DNA of 64,000 nt from contig NW_004454181.1 of assembly GCF_000283155.1 (NCBI RefSeq), positions 26,526,813-26,590,812 on the forward strand, given 5' to 3'. How positions within the stretch are numbered: the first letter of the stretch is position 1; every line of letters starts with the position of its first letter. The notes beneath the pieces were generated by a model. It saw only the letters and a program-made list of their open reading frames with translations. It was not told the DNA's origin and made no database searches. The stretch comes from Ceratotherium simum simum. Lineage: Eukaryota; Chordata; Mammalia; Perissodactyla; Rhinocerotidae. This document shows positions 1-11,278 of this stretch, in pieces. Made by a program: the position numbers and the translations under genes.

Positions 1-307
1 CCATTGTGTATGAGAATGCTGGTTTCTCCCCACACTTGCCGACACTGGGTATCATCATTCTGTGGAATCTTTGCCCATCTGATGGGCAGAAATAACACCT
101 CAGAGTTTAATTTGCATGTGTTTGACACTCAGTGAAATTGAGCACCATTTCAGATGTTCTTTAGCCGTTTGTATTTATTCCATGAATTTCCTGTGCAGCT
201 CTTCGCCCGTAGTGGTGGAAGTTGTGAGAAATGATCAGATCCTAGATATCTTTTAAAGGGCAGCCATGGGTATGGGCTAGGAGAGAGAGAGGCATGGAGG
301 ACAACTG

Positions 308-2735
308 AAGGTTTCTGGCCTGAGCCACTGGAAGGATGGAACAGCCACTCCCTGAGATGAGGAAGGCTGGAGAAGGAGGTGTGGGAAAGATCAGGAGTTC
401 AGTTTTAGACTTGTGTTCCTTTCATTTCAAAATAGCCTTTTATTATTATAAAAATAGAACATGTGCATTGAAGAAAGTTAGAAAATGCAGATATCAGAGA
501 AAAAGAAAAGAATTGTCTACCACCCAGAGATTGCCACTATTAACACCTTAGTGTATATCCTTTCATATCTTTTTCAATGACCATATATTCATATATGAGT
601 TTTTTTTTTAATTTTATTTATTTATTTATTTTCCCCCCAAAGCCCCAGTAGATAGTTGTATGTCATAGCTGCACATCTTTCTAGTTGCTGTATGTGGGAT
701 GCGGCCTCAGCATGGCTGGAGAAGCGGTGCGTAGGTGCGCGCCCAGGATCCGAACCCAGGTCGCCAGCAGCAGAGCGCGAGCACCTAACCGCTAAGCCAC
801 GGGGCCAGCCCCATATATGAGTTTTTAACCAAAATGAAATCATGGTATACATGCTTTGTAACTTGCTTTTATCCATGAAAGATCTCCACTCTTCCAAATG
901 AACAAATTTTTGTTTTATATAATGCCTAGTCCATATTCAACTCCCCTGATTGTTTCCAAAATTGGGCATATAAGCTTTGAAGAGCCTTCAAAAGAGCCTT
1001 GTAGACATCCAGGTAGAGAGGCGAGGAGGGAGCTGGACGTGCGAGTCTAGTGTTTGTGGGAGAAAACTGACCTGGGGATAAAAATTGGGGCAGTGTGAGT
1101 TTACAAATGGTATTTGTTGTTACTGTTTTTCAGTAAAGACCATTACGTTTATTTCTTTTCTCATAGTTAGGACTAGTCATCACAGCCATATAGAGGGTTT
1201 CCAGGGCTGATGGCTGACCTTCGTAGGTTCGAGGCCCATCCATATCCTTTTTGCTTTCCCCGCTGGCAAAATGCACACATTTACATCTGCCCAAAAAGGG
1301 AAGCCTTTTGGAGGAAAGGAGTGACAGAATGGTGAGGAGGTTGGTAGGAAAGGGATATGTAGGGACAGCACAACCAGAGTGGTTCATCTCTAAAGTCAGA
1401 TATATGTAAGTTCATGTTCCAGCTCTAAAAATGGTGTTTTGAGCGGGAGGCTGGATGAGATCACCAAGGATACAAGAATGGATAAGGAGATCCGAAGACT
1501 GAGTCCTGGGGCCTCTAACATTTAGATGAGGAGCCAGCCCTGGAGCCTGGGGAGGGGCATACAGTGAGGCAGGAGGAAATCTAGAGGCTGCTGTCCTAGA
1601 AACCAAATGCTGAAAGCGGTTCAGGGAGGATGGAGTGATGAGCGAGTCAACTGCGCTGATACGTCAAGTAAGATGAGGGCTGAAAATTGGCCATGATATT
1701 TAGTAACATGGGGTTACTATCGGTAATCTCACAAAGGCAGTTTCTGTGGAGCACTTGGGTGTGAAAGCCTTGCTGGAAAGGGCTCAAGAGAAATGGACAG
1801 AGGAACAGTTTAACCACACCATGAGGAAGCAATGAGCCAAATCCAGGATATGGGACATTCTGCAGGCCAACTGACCTGGGTCCCTCAAAGGAGTGAATGA
1901 CATGGAGAAAAAAGGGGGAAGGGGCATGTTTAGATTAGAGGAGATTTAAGAGACATAGCCACCAAAAAAAGACCAATGGCCCTTTTTTGGATCCTCATTA
2001 AAACAAACTAGAAAATTGAAGAAGGTTGACTATGGGACTAGTTATTAGACAGTAATAAATCAATATTGCTAATTTCATTCAGCATGCTAATATCTTTGTG
2101 GCATGTAGGACATGTCCTTTTTATTATTTTTGATGCATTCTGAAATATTTGGGGGATGAAATGACATGCTCTTTGGGGTTTGCTTTGGACTCCAAGAATA
2201 AAAGGGGGGGCCATGGGGATTTGCACTCTCTACTTTTGTGTGGGTTTGGGAATTGGTTTAATAAAATGTTAAAAAGACAGAGAGAGAGAGGAAGAAAGTA
2301 TAGACAACTGCTTTGAGGAGTTATGCTCTAAAGGACCATGGCTGGAGGCAGCTGTGGAATCAAGAGGGGTTTGTTTGTTTTTAAAGAGGGAGAAATAACA
2401 TGCATGTTTGTTAGCTGATGGGAAAATTTGACAATGCAATAGAGAGCGGGGAGAATTACTGAAGGAATGCCCTTGAGCAGGAAAGAGGGGAGGAGAGGGT
2501 GTCCGGCGCCCAGCTAGAAGGGTTGGCTTCAGACAGGCACAAGGGAGTTCATCTACCACGTCAGGAAGGAGACCTGAGGACAAGGACACAGAAGCAAGCA
2601 GGTGGACAGAGGAGGGAGCTGCTGAAGGTCTCTTTTGGTTATTTCACTTCTCTCGGTGAAATAAGAAGCGAGGTCATTAGCTGAGAACGACAGTGGGGGA
2701 GGAGGTAGTGGAGGTGTGAGGAGACATGTTGCCAA
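308..2735 (-). repeat. L2 LINE, antisense, broken by later insertions
   Basis: Blocks at about 308-416, 1000-1100, 1450-1835 and 2290-2735 read, in reverse complement, like the 3' part of L2 (the C-terminal reverse-transcriptase region). The order of blocks is colinear with L2 as I recall it. Segments at about 417-985, 1110-1440 and 1840-2280 look like other old interspersed repeats that I could not assign. Many stops and indels are present, so it is long dead. Confidence 0.6.
605..812 (-). mobile_element. ERE SINE (perissodactyl tRNA-derived), antisense
   Basis: Read on the minus strand it starts with GGGGCTGGCCCCGTGGCTTA and continues through the tRNA-like head to a TTTGGGGG and A-rich tail (positions 605-645). 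It is flanked by a perfect 14-bp target-site duplication, ATATATGAGTTTTT, at 591-604 and 813-826. ERE elements are known from Perissodactyla, so this is lineage evidence. It inserted into older repeat sequence. Confidence 0.95.
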
Positions 2736-4107
2736 AGTTGTGTAAAGAGCGGGATGGGGGAGTGAATGGGTCAGGGAGGCAGACCTGGCTTCCAGGCAGC
2801 ACTGAGGGCCATTCAGGGGCTGTGATTCACTCCGTTCAATGGAATCCTAAACAACCTTTTCAAAAAGGAGGTTGATATTTTTTTTCATTCTTTTCATTCT
2901 TTCAGCAAATGTAGATCTCGTACCTTTTACATGTTAGGAACACAAAGAAACCCACTGTAGGTTAAGAGGGGGAAAAAGTAAGTTTCAGAAGAGTCTGTAT
3001 TCTAAGATCCAACTCACATATTAAAAAAGATAAGTATGTGTTTATGCATGCACTGAAAAATCTGCAAGGAGACATGCCAAGTGTTAGAAGTGACTACTTA
3101 TGGGACATAGGAAGGAAGAGGGCTGGAAATTGTTTACAGTGTTGTTCTTTTTTAACAAGAAAATGTACTGCATACTTAAAAATATGAAAGACTATACTTA
3201 AATACATAATAAAAAGTCCCCTGGCATCATATTCTCGAATACTATCCAGATGAACTGATCTCAATATTAAAAAAAAAAAAAGCTATAGATAAAACCTGTT
3301 TAACAAGGCAATTCTATTTCTAGGCATTCGTTCTCGGGGAGAAAAGTTGAATAAGCATGCCCGAAGATACATGTACAAGGATGTTTCTTGCAGTGAGGTT
3401 TCAAACTGTGAAACTGGGGATCGGTCTTGTGGTGGATGCTGCCCTGATGCCCTTTATCAGTAGCTAACTGTTCTCAACTGCCACCTTCTGCAGAGAACTG
3501 CCCAGGCCAATGGAAGCCACCACGGTCCCCTTGCTGAAGATGGGATGAATTCTGTGGAGCAATTCACGCTCTGCAACCCCACACAGGGTCAGACTGAACC
3601 TGGGCTATGCAGCTGAGCCCACATCCTTGCTTAGCAATTCTGCCCTATCCTGCTCCATCTCTTCCCTTCTGCTGAGAGCGCGACCTCAGTAAGTCACTTG
3701 CTTGGGAATCCTCAGGCTCTACTCCTAAGGGTCCCAGCCCGAGATGAGCCTTCATGACCACCATTAGGGGGTGTGTGCGTGTATATAAATATATATAGTA
3801 TATTATATGCTGGGGGAGCTGGGGGAGGGGAGGCGGTGAGATAAATCATTCTAGGGTGGAAAGAAGTCTGTGGTATGCTGCGAACAGAAAAAAAACTTAA
3901 GCTGAATAACACAGTGTATAGTATTTAGCCCATATGTGTATGTGTTTATATAAATATGTCTATACATGAACAGAAGAAGGATTTACACAAATACGTTAAC
4001 AGCGGTTATTTTCAGATGGTTCCATTGTGAGGAACTTTCACTTTCAAAGTCATTCATGTCTGTTTTGTCTGAATGTTTTATAAAATGGCTGTATTATTTG
4101 TACAGCC

Positions 4108-4322
4108 GTATAGTAAAGAAGTGGCTCTGGAGTCAAATCTCAGCTCTGCCACCTACTGGATGTGTGACTGCCTAACGCCTCTGAGCCTCAGTTTTCTCAT
4201 CTGCAAAGTGTGGATAATAATCTCTAATGTACGGAGTTGTCGTGAGGGTTATATAACATAAAGCATAAAAGCTCTTAGCGCAGTATCTGACGCATAGTAA
4301 GCACACGATAATGGCAGGTGTT
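4108..4322 (+). repeat. MIR SINE
   Basis: Nearly full-length MIR: the CTCTGCCACCTACTGGATGT and GAGCCTCAGTTTTCTCATCT core is followed by a tail with GCATAGTAAGCAC. It is diverged and has no recognisable target duplication. Confidence 0.85.
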
Positions 4323-4734
4323 TTTATTATTATTACTTTACAATGGCTGTCTTTTGGTGGTGAGACCACGAGATTTTTTTTCTACTTTTCTTTAGTTTCA
4401 AAATTGTCTTTAATTAATACTCTAGCAATAGTCCACTATAAATTTCCAGTCTGGCATAAATGATGTGTGTCAATATTTGGGGGTCTGTAATTAATTAATT
4501 ACTCAGACAAGAGAAAAGAGAATGCATTGCCTGAGTCTTCTAGTTAGAGCATCAATGCCTCACAAAGCTTGCATATTTCAGCACGGAACATCATGGAATA
4601 AGAAAAGAAACCTGACACCAACAAAAGGAGCCAAGAACACACAAAATGCATTAAAAGGACCAGTCACATCTAAAGTCATACAATGTGATTAAACACTTCT
4701 AGAACTCTGAAGGAGGTAAAACTGCAGCAGATCC

Positions 4735-4880
4735 CTTCGACGAGGGTTTATCAGAGCTGGTTCACCGTCCACCTGCATTGGAATCATCTCTCACACGTCT
4801 AAAAGGCTGGGAATATGGATTTTTAACCAACACCATCAGTCACATGATCAACCCTAAAGTTTGAGAGCCCTGAGTTGGTT
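4735..4880 (+). repeat. MER5-like hAT DNA-transposon fragment
   Basis: Contains the MER5-type words GAATCATCTC and AAAGTTTGAGAGCCCTGAG near one terminal inverted repeat. Only moderate resemblance to the family; boundaries are approximate. Confidence 0.5.
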
Positions 4881-5483
4881 GAATTCGTCTTTAAAATACT
4901 TGAAATGCTCTAATGTAGGCCAAATAAACAGACTCCAAAATTATGCCAAGAGTTCCGGAAGAGGTCTTACAAAGTTGATAAACATGTTTTTTTAGATGAT
5001 TTATTCATTGGATGAGTCAGCTTTTAAGTGAAATGGTTGGAGACAGATTGGGTAGCCTCCTTTTGCCACCCTGCCCACCCCCCCCACCCCTGTTTCTAGC
5101 CATGGGGCTGGGCTGCCCTGGGCGTCCTGAGGCCTGGGGGAGACCCACAGCTGCAATAAGCGAGGGCAAGTGCATGGGGAGCTGGGGGCCACAATTAGGG
5201 CTGGATCCAGGACCAGAGCCCTGAGAGCTCAATCTGGGGCCCAGGCCCTAATCTAGGGCACTCAACCTCAGCTCCTGGGTGTGCAGACATCAGGGCAAGG
5301 CCCCTCCCATTGCTTTAGGAAGCTTCCCAGCCCAGGCAGCAGATTCCACCGGCACTCTCTCAGGGCTGGCCTGAAACTCACACCTGTTTGCCCAGGCCTG
5401 GGGCCAGCACGCCTGAGTGGCTGCAGTCTAGGACAGAGAAAGGATGGGGTCTGAGGAACGGACAAGAGCTGGGTCCACCTTAC

Positions 5484-5562
5484 CTGGTCCAGCGAGGTCC
5501 CCCGTGGCAGCCATCACGGGCCCCTTCTGCTCCTTGGGGATCATCCTGTGGAGGAGAGACTC
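5484..5562 (-). CDS. MYOZ3: MYOZ3 first coding exon (myozenin-3 N-terminus)
   Basis: On the minus strand the exon begins after the acceptor CCCATTTGCAG (AG at 5564-5563), has 18 nt of 5'UTR, then ATG at 5544-5542. It encodes 20 residues, MIPKEQKGPVMAATGDLAGP, plus one base of the next codon, and ends at the strong donor CCAG|GTAAGG (GT at 5483-5482). The peptide and phase match my recollection of human myozenin-3 (MIPKEQKGPVMAAMGDLTEP), a protein of about 251 residues. Myozenin-3 (calsarcin-3, FATZ-3) is a skeletal-muscle Z-disc protein that binds alpha-actinin, filamin C, telethonin and calcineurin; those binding regions lie in exons not in this window. The gene follows SYNPO head-to-tail, supporting the call. 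The remaining exons are presumed to lie left of position 1. A different myozenin paralogue is unlikely given the exact N-terminus. Confidence 0.92.
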
Positions 5563-6175
5563 CTGCAAATGGGCCAGGCTGCCTCCATCCCTCCCCAGAC
5601 CTCCTTCCAGGCCCTGGTCCACCCAGCCCAGCCCTGAACAGCCTTGGCCCACCCCAAAGTCTCAAGCAAGGGCAGTCTGAGCTGGAAAGGCTGTTGGGGT
5701 CTCTTTGTACAGAGGAGGAGACTGAGGTCCAGGGAGGGCGAGGGAGATGCTCAAGGTCGCACAGATCTGCTTCCATGTTGATGGGGAAGCACTCTCTCAT
5801 GAGGGGGTGGTCTCTGGGACATTAGGGGTGGGGGAGGTGGGGGTCTCAAACTACTGTCATTCGCTGACTCAGGTGAGCTCTGATCAGAGGCTAAAAGAAG
5901 TTGGAGGTTTAAGTCAGGAGGAGAGGGGTATGGGTGGTTAGGCTGGGGCTACACTGGCATCTGCAAGGCTGATCCTCCCCTCTGTCTCCAGTACTTGGCC
6001 CTGAGGCTTGAGGGCACAGGCTGGTCCAAGGAAGCTGAGAGAACATCACCCCTCTTCTCTCATCCCTATCCCTTGGCTAACTTGCATGGTGCTCTCTTCT
6101 CTCTCACCCCTTCTCTCCCTCCTGCTCCATCCCTGCATTTGCCTCTCACGGCACTCTCCAGGAATCTTGGAGGAG

Positions 6176-6187
6176 ATTTATAAATAA
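6176..6187 (-). promoter_or_regulatory. MYOZ3: Candidate MYOZ3 promoter: overlapping TATA and MEF2-like site
   Basis: On the minus strand positions 6187-6178 read TTATTTATAA, a full match to the MEF2 consensus YTA(A/T)4TAR, overlapping TATAAAT (6182-6176). It lies about 620 bp upstream of the first MYOZ3 coding exon and about 3.0 kb past the SYNPO polyadenylation signal. Composite TATA/MEF2 elements are common in muscle promoters. A start site near 6150 and a non-coding exon ending at a donor such as AGGG|GTGAGA (GT at 6107-6106) would fit, but I cannot verify either. Confidence 0.4.
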
Positions 6188-7521
6188 AATGAGGTCCAGA
6201 GCCCCGGAGAACCCCAGTAGGTCCCAGGTCCAGATCCCCTAACTTGCCCTCAGGAGAGAAGGCAGAGCCCTTGAGCCCCTGACAGGCTACCCACCCCTGT
6301 GCCCCTCTGCTTTGCTTCCAGGCTTCTCTATACACCTTCCTTTAGAAACACAATCAGTCTCCCTCTGTACCCCCCACACCCACACCCGGCCTAGGTCAGT
6401 GGGCACTGCGCTGGGTGACGTGGAGTCCAGTGAGTGTCCCTGACTTCCTCTGTAACCGCGGGCAATAGGTCCCCAGCTCTGTGCCTCAATCCCCTCTGTA
6501 ACATAAGGAGGTTGCGCTGGATTGTGGGGATCCATGGGTGGGCTTCAAGGAAGCCACGAGTCCCCTAAAACTGTACATAAACATGAGCATGCTCGCGTGC
6601 ATTTGGGGTGAGGAGCAGAGATGACTGAGAGTGCTCCAACCGTGACCACTTAGGATTCCACAGTCCACGGGTCTTTTCTTGATTAAACACTCCCCTTACA
6701 GAAATTCACAGGCATTGGGAAGGTCCCCTCATTTTACAAACAGGGACCCTGCTTCCCCCTACTGCCTAAAGATCTGGGAGTCCTGAGCAGGGCCATTCCC
6801 TAGCCCCCACCTTGAATCCTAGCCACCCCCTCCCCATTTAACCTAGAGTAACCTGGAGCTTAGAATCCCTCCCTTCTCAGCTCAGGGCCCAGGCTTCCAT
6901 GAAGCCCCACGCTCCCCACACCCTCTGCAGGGCCTTTCCTCTGCTTGAGGGGGAAGGAGCTTTGGGAATTAGCTCATCTCCTCTGCCCACTCCCCACAGC
7001 TCCTTGAGCTCTCCTAGGATCCCGGTACCTGAAAGATAGGACCGCAGTGGGCAGGAGGCGGTATCAGACCCTCAGGATTAACACCTCTGTCAGGAAGCTT
7101 AGGGTTGCGTTGTCGGTGTCCCCGCCGGTGGTCGGCGGTCAGTGAGCAGGGTGTGCCCTGCAGCCAGCTCTGGCCTCAGCTGACGAAAATCATTTCTGCC
7201 TTGTCGTGGCTCACAGCCTTATTTCAGGCTGCAACAGGATCCAGGGACAGATGCTAAAAGCACCAGGCCCCAGGAAAGACAGGTGCCCCGGCAGCAGGCC
7301 CTTTCAGACAGAAGGTCTTGCACACACATGCACACACATGTACACATGCACACACCAAAGTCACCTGGAAATGCTGAGAGTCAGTCACCAGTCACTTGAG
7401 CTTGCTAATTGTGTCCTTAATGCCTGGAATGGGACCTGACGGGAACTCGAGAGTTGTTTGTTGAATTAATGAATGGATGGATAGATAAATGAATTGACCT
7501 CCAATATCTTTGCTTGACTTA

Positions 7522-7598
7522 TTCATTCCTTCTTTCCTGCCTTCCTTTCTTCCTTCTGCCTCATTCCTTCCTCCTTCTCTCCCTCCCTCCCTCCACCT
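7522..7598 (+). repeat. Polypyrimidine tract (CTTC/CCTT/CTCC)
   Basis: About 77 bp, almost all C and T on the plus strand, built from TTCC, TTTC and CCCT words and ending in three CTCC copies. A possible triplex-forming tract; no function implied. Confidence 0.85.
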
Positions 7599-7639
7599 TC
7601 TCGCATTCTCTGAGCCTCTCTCTATGGACTGAAAATAAA

Positions 7640-8330
7640 TAAGACAGGGCTCTGCCCTCAAGGAGCTCAGCCAGGCCGAGTCAGACCTGTAAACAAGCCT
7701 TTGCAACGCATCATGGGAAATGTTCTGGGAGCACCCACGGGAGGGTGCCACCAGCTTGGCCTGGGGGGTGTGGGGAAGGCTTCCCAGAGGAGGAGATGTT
7801 TGGGCTGGGCCTCGAAGGCTGAGTGAGAGTTCACTGGACATTGCAGGCAGAGGCCGCGTCATGTATAAGGATGTTAGGGGGTTGAAATTAGAGCCAGAAC
7901 TGGGAGAGTGGGGTGGTGCTGAGAGATGAGGACAGACAGATGGGCAGGGGCCAGATCATAGCAGGCTTTTCAAAAGGAAAGTGTGCTTTATAAAGGACTG
8001 TTGAAGAGTTTAAAGCAGGGGAACGGAGTGGTCAGATTGGCATTGTCCAGAGATATCTCTGGCTGCCGCGGGGAAAATGGGCTGAGGGAGCCAGATTGGA
8101 GCGGAAGATTTCACTGTGATCAGGTAAGACATGGGGTGGCTGTACTGGGGCAGTGACAGAGGGCATGGAGAGGAGGGAAGGGCCTCGAGAGGTATTGGGC
8201 TGTCACCAGGTCCTGGTGAGAGACTGGATGCGGGAAGTGAGGAAAGGGCCGCTCCTGTTTCTGCTTGGGGTAGGTAACAGGGGAGGAGCAGATTGGGGAG
8301 AGGGGGCAAATATTGAGTTCAGTTTGGGGT
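7640..8330 (-). repeat. L2 LINE fragment, antisense
   Basis: Words such as CCCTCAAGGAGCTCA, GGAAGGCTTCCCAGAGGAGG and GGGGCCAGATCATAGCAGG are in the order of reverse-complement L2 3' sequence. Heavily diverged. Confidence 0.6.
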
Positions 8331-8934
8331 GAACTTGGTTTGAGGTGTCCAGGGACTGGGATCACAGTGGGCCGGGGGACACTGCGCTCAGGAGAGGTTC
8401 TGGCTGAAGATAAAGATTGGGTCAGAGGCGCACCAACCGCTCCCAGGGAAAGGTGGGACCTGCAAGGATGTGCTGGGTCCAGGGTGGGGAGCACCTGTAC
8501 CTGCGTGCCGAGACACACTGTCCAAGGGTGTATTTCTGACACCCTCTTAGGAAGAAGCCTGGACCCTGCTGTGGCCCATCTGAGCTCGGCTTCCTGCCCC
8601 TCAGCTTCCTCTGTCCAGCCTCTGCTGGGCCTGAGCTTCTAGAGAGGAAGGTGAGGGATGTTCCCAGGGCAGGCTTGGCCTCACCTGGGAGTGGGGCCAC
8701 AATCCCCTTCTCTGGGCAAAGGATGCCCCCATCAAGAGAGGAGCATTCCTGATGGTCTGGGTCCTGAGCTCACCAGAGTTGCCTAGACTCAGATGCAACC
8801 TCTTGTAGGGGCTCTTCCTCCTGCCTGGAGCCCGGATCTGCCATGAGGAAGCAGCCCCAGAGCACTAGGCCCTGCCCCAGCTTGGCCCTGCCCACTGCCG
8901 TGACAATGGGCACTACCACCCTGAGACATCACCT

Positions 8935-9045
8935 CGCCCAGCTCACTCATTACACAGATGAGAGGAAAGCTGAGGCCTGGAGGAGTAGGCTTACCCAGGG
9001 TCACCCAGCTAGTAGACGACCAGGACTTCAACCCAGGAACTTCTT
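8935..9045 (-). repeat. MIR SINE fragment, antisense
   Basis: Contains CATTACACAGATGAGAGGAA, AGGGTCACCCAGCTAGTAGA and TTCAACCCAGGAAC, the reverse of the MIR core. Confidence 0.65.
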
Positions 9046-9206
9046 CTATGGCCCAGAGTTTTCCCTTTGTTCCCAAGCTTCCATTCCACATGTATCAAAC
9101 ATTCTCATCCACCCAGAATGGCATGGACTGTTCCACCGTTGGGGAGAAGGAAGGGGCTTTAGACACAGCTGAAAATAACACAGGAGGCAGAAGGATGCAG
9201 GAAGCA

Positions 9207-9212
9207 TTTATT
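9207..9212 (-). terminator. SYNPO: SYNPO polyadenylation signal AATAAA
   Basis: Minus-strand AATAAA about 2.07 kb after the EASCTT stop, followed 20-40 nt later by a U/GU-rich stretch (CTGTGTTATTTTC). Cleavage is expected near 9190. It is the clearest canonical signal I found between the last SYNPO exon and MYOZ3. Confidence 0.6.
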
Positions 9213-10984
9213 GAGGGCCAGAGCTGAATTCTACAGGAGGCAAGAGGCAGGACACAGCGTTAGAGAAGAGGATGGGGGGAGAAGGCAGTGACAGGGAGAG
9301 AACAGCCAGACAGAACTGCAGATTCCCAAGGCTGCCTCCTGCTGGCTCTTTGGGGAAATGCAGGTATAAATGGATTTTTCTATGCCACTACATCAGCCAA
9401 TGGCCTGATAGTGTCTCTTCTCTGAAAGAGGCCCTCAGCCCCAGCCTCCCGTGCTACAAAGGATACTGACTCAGATGGGGACTTAGGTAAAGGTGGTCAC
9501 TCATCATTGACCAAGCAGGAGCACCCTCTCATCTTTTCAACAGTGTTCCCAATTCTTAGGCCCCAGGAACCCTCTGGGATCACTCCTTTATTCCAAAGCA
9601 CCCCATCCCCACCCTGACTCTCTCCCATCCTGACCCTGGCTTTCCCTAGCCTCACTTAGGGGTTCCAGGTCTAACATCACCCTGATGGGTGGGTAAGTCT
9701 ATCCCTAACCCCAAATTACACTCCTCACCTTTAGCAACATCCTGGTATCCTTCCCCCTACATACCTTTGATCCTCAGCCAATTCCTTCCCCTCCCCACCC
9801 CCTCCCTCATTCCCCTGTAGTGATTATTCTGAAGCTGATATTCTGAACCTCTAGAGGGCACCACCAACCAACTCTGGAAATTATAGAACTCAGCCCCATT
9901 CCTCCGGGTGTCCCACCTGGGGATTAGAATCAGAGCCAATGAGGTTTAAGGGACAGGCTAGGGCCTGCAGCCAGGCTCCCCAATGTCACTGGGCACCAGG
10001 CACTAGCTAGGCCAGAGCACGATGGGGAAGCACAGTGCCCACTCATCTGGGCATGATATAGATGCTAGGGCCTGAAACGGAAGAGTGGGGTACTTCCTCA
10101 AGAACCAGAGACACAGGCAGACTCTGGTCTAACCCCTCACTCACCCACCCAAGCTCATCTGCCCCTGAATTCTGCCCAGCCATTCCTCCACCACTACTCT
10201 CCCTCTCTTTCTAATACCGTGGAATGTATTTCAGGACTGGAAGAGCCCTCAGAGGTCATCTGAGCCAATCCATTCCCTACTAGAATCTCCTCTATGCATC
10301 CTGGCCACTGCTGCATACCTCCCATAACAAGGAACTCTGCCTCTCTCTTTCCAAACAGGCGACCTCAAGCTCAGGGCCTCAGGTAAAGCCACAGGATGGC
10401 AGATAGCTCCTTATCAACTCTTCTCTCCCCTTCAGCTTTGAGCCCGGAACCTGCCATGAAAGGGCCCAGAAGGGATAGATGGGTTGGAGGCACCTATAGC
10501 ATTCCTGGAGGTCCAAGTCCTGGGCATGGGAGAAATATCGCTTTACAGCTCTCTTCTCTGGCCGCAGATAAGACACCCCAGGCAGTCCGAGCTGGGGTGC
10601 ACAAAAGCATGAGAGGGATCTGGGAGGAGGAATCTTCCTGCCTCTCCTCTCCAGAGGGCCCAGTGGGGCACCTTGAGCTGGCCTGGGAGACCTCTCTAAA
10701 GGTCACTGTGGTAAAAATAGAGCTTGTCTGGGAAGGGATGGAAAACAGCTGCTCCTGCTTGGGACTTGGTGCCAGGGAGGCAAATGGTCAAGCCGGGGCC
10801 TGGACAGGGAACTTAGACCTAGGATCTTCTGAACACATGGCTCATTTGCCAGACTCCTCAGAGAGCAGAGCCAGGAAGGGAGGGAGGAGCATGGTGCCCC
10901 GGAAGGCAGCAAGTCTAGGGGTCCATATACACAACACCCTCTTCCAAGCCACCTAGTATATTGATGGGAAGGGGAGCTTAGGTA

Positions 10985-11110
10985 TTTGAAGATTGCCTTG
11001 GCCACAGCCCCATTAAACAGACGGGAAAGCTGAGGGTTAGACAGAGGAAGGGTCTTGCCCAGGGTCACAAAACGACTGAAGGATAGAGGCTAGAACCCAA
11101 GCCTGAATCA
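10985..11110 (-). repeat. MIR SINE fragment, antisense (in SYNPO 3'UTR)
   Basis: CATTAAACAGACGGGAAAGC, CTTGCCCAGGGTCACAAAAC and TAGAACCCAAGCC match reversed MIR core words. Confidence 0.65.
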
Positions 11111-11278
11111 CCACCCCACCTCCAAGCCCAGAGCTCTCCTCCCCTGACCCCCTGTCTCTGGGGCTGTCCAAAGAGGCCAGACCCCCTGGGGACGTGGCGC
11201 TGGGATCTACCAAGCCTGATGACTCTTCTTCGGGCCCGGCCCTCCCGGGGTGGAGAGGGGGTAGGGACGGGGGAGGCT

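Larger units (their letters stand above)
1..5483 (-). other. MYOZ3: MYOZ3 intron, mostly old interspersed repeats
   Basis: This stretch lies downstream of the first MYOZ3 coding exon on the minus strand, so it should be intronic. I saw nothing resembling the next MYOZ3 coding exon in either strand, so the rest of the gene is probably left of position 1. The content is antisense L2 in pieces (about 308-2735), one ERE SINE, a MIR at 4108-4322 and a MER5-like piece at 4735-4880. It is AT-richer than the rest of the window. Confidence 0.6.
5563..9189. other. SYNPO-MYOZ3 spacer and MYOZ3 5' region
   Basis: No coding exon recognised. Part of this must hold the MYOZ3 non-coding first exon and its intron. 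Other content: CA-rich run at 7320-7356, pyrimidine-rich run at 7522-7598, antisense L2 at about 7640-8330, MIR piece at 8935-9045. Confidence 0.6.
9190..11278 (-). other. SYNPO: SYNPO 3' untranslated region (long C-terminus transcript)
   Basis: Runs from the TAA at 11281-11279 to the predicted cleavage site. No conserved ORF seen on either strand; longer ORFs here (for example 10396-10956 plus) have no recognisable domain. It contains an antisense MIR fragment at 10985-11110. Confidence 0.6.

Noticed and set aside
3280..3420. Possible L1 3' fragment
   Set aside because: Only a weak resemblance (TACAAGGATGTTTCTTGCAG-like text); not enough to call a family.
10396..10956. 186-codon plus-strand ORF
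   Set aside because: Runs antisense through the predicted SYNPO 3'UTR and resembles no known protein; treated as chance.
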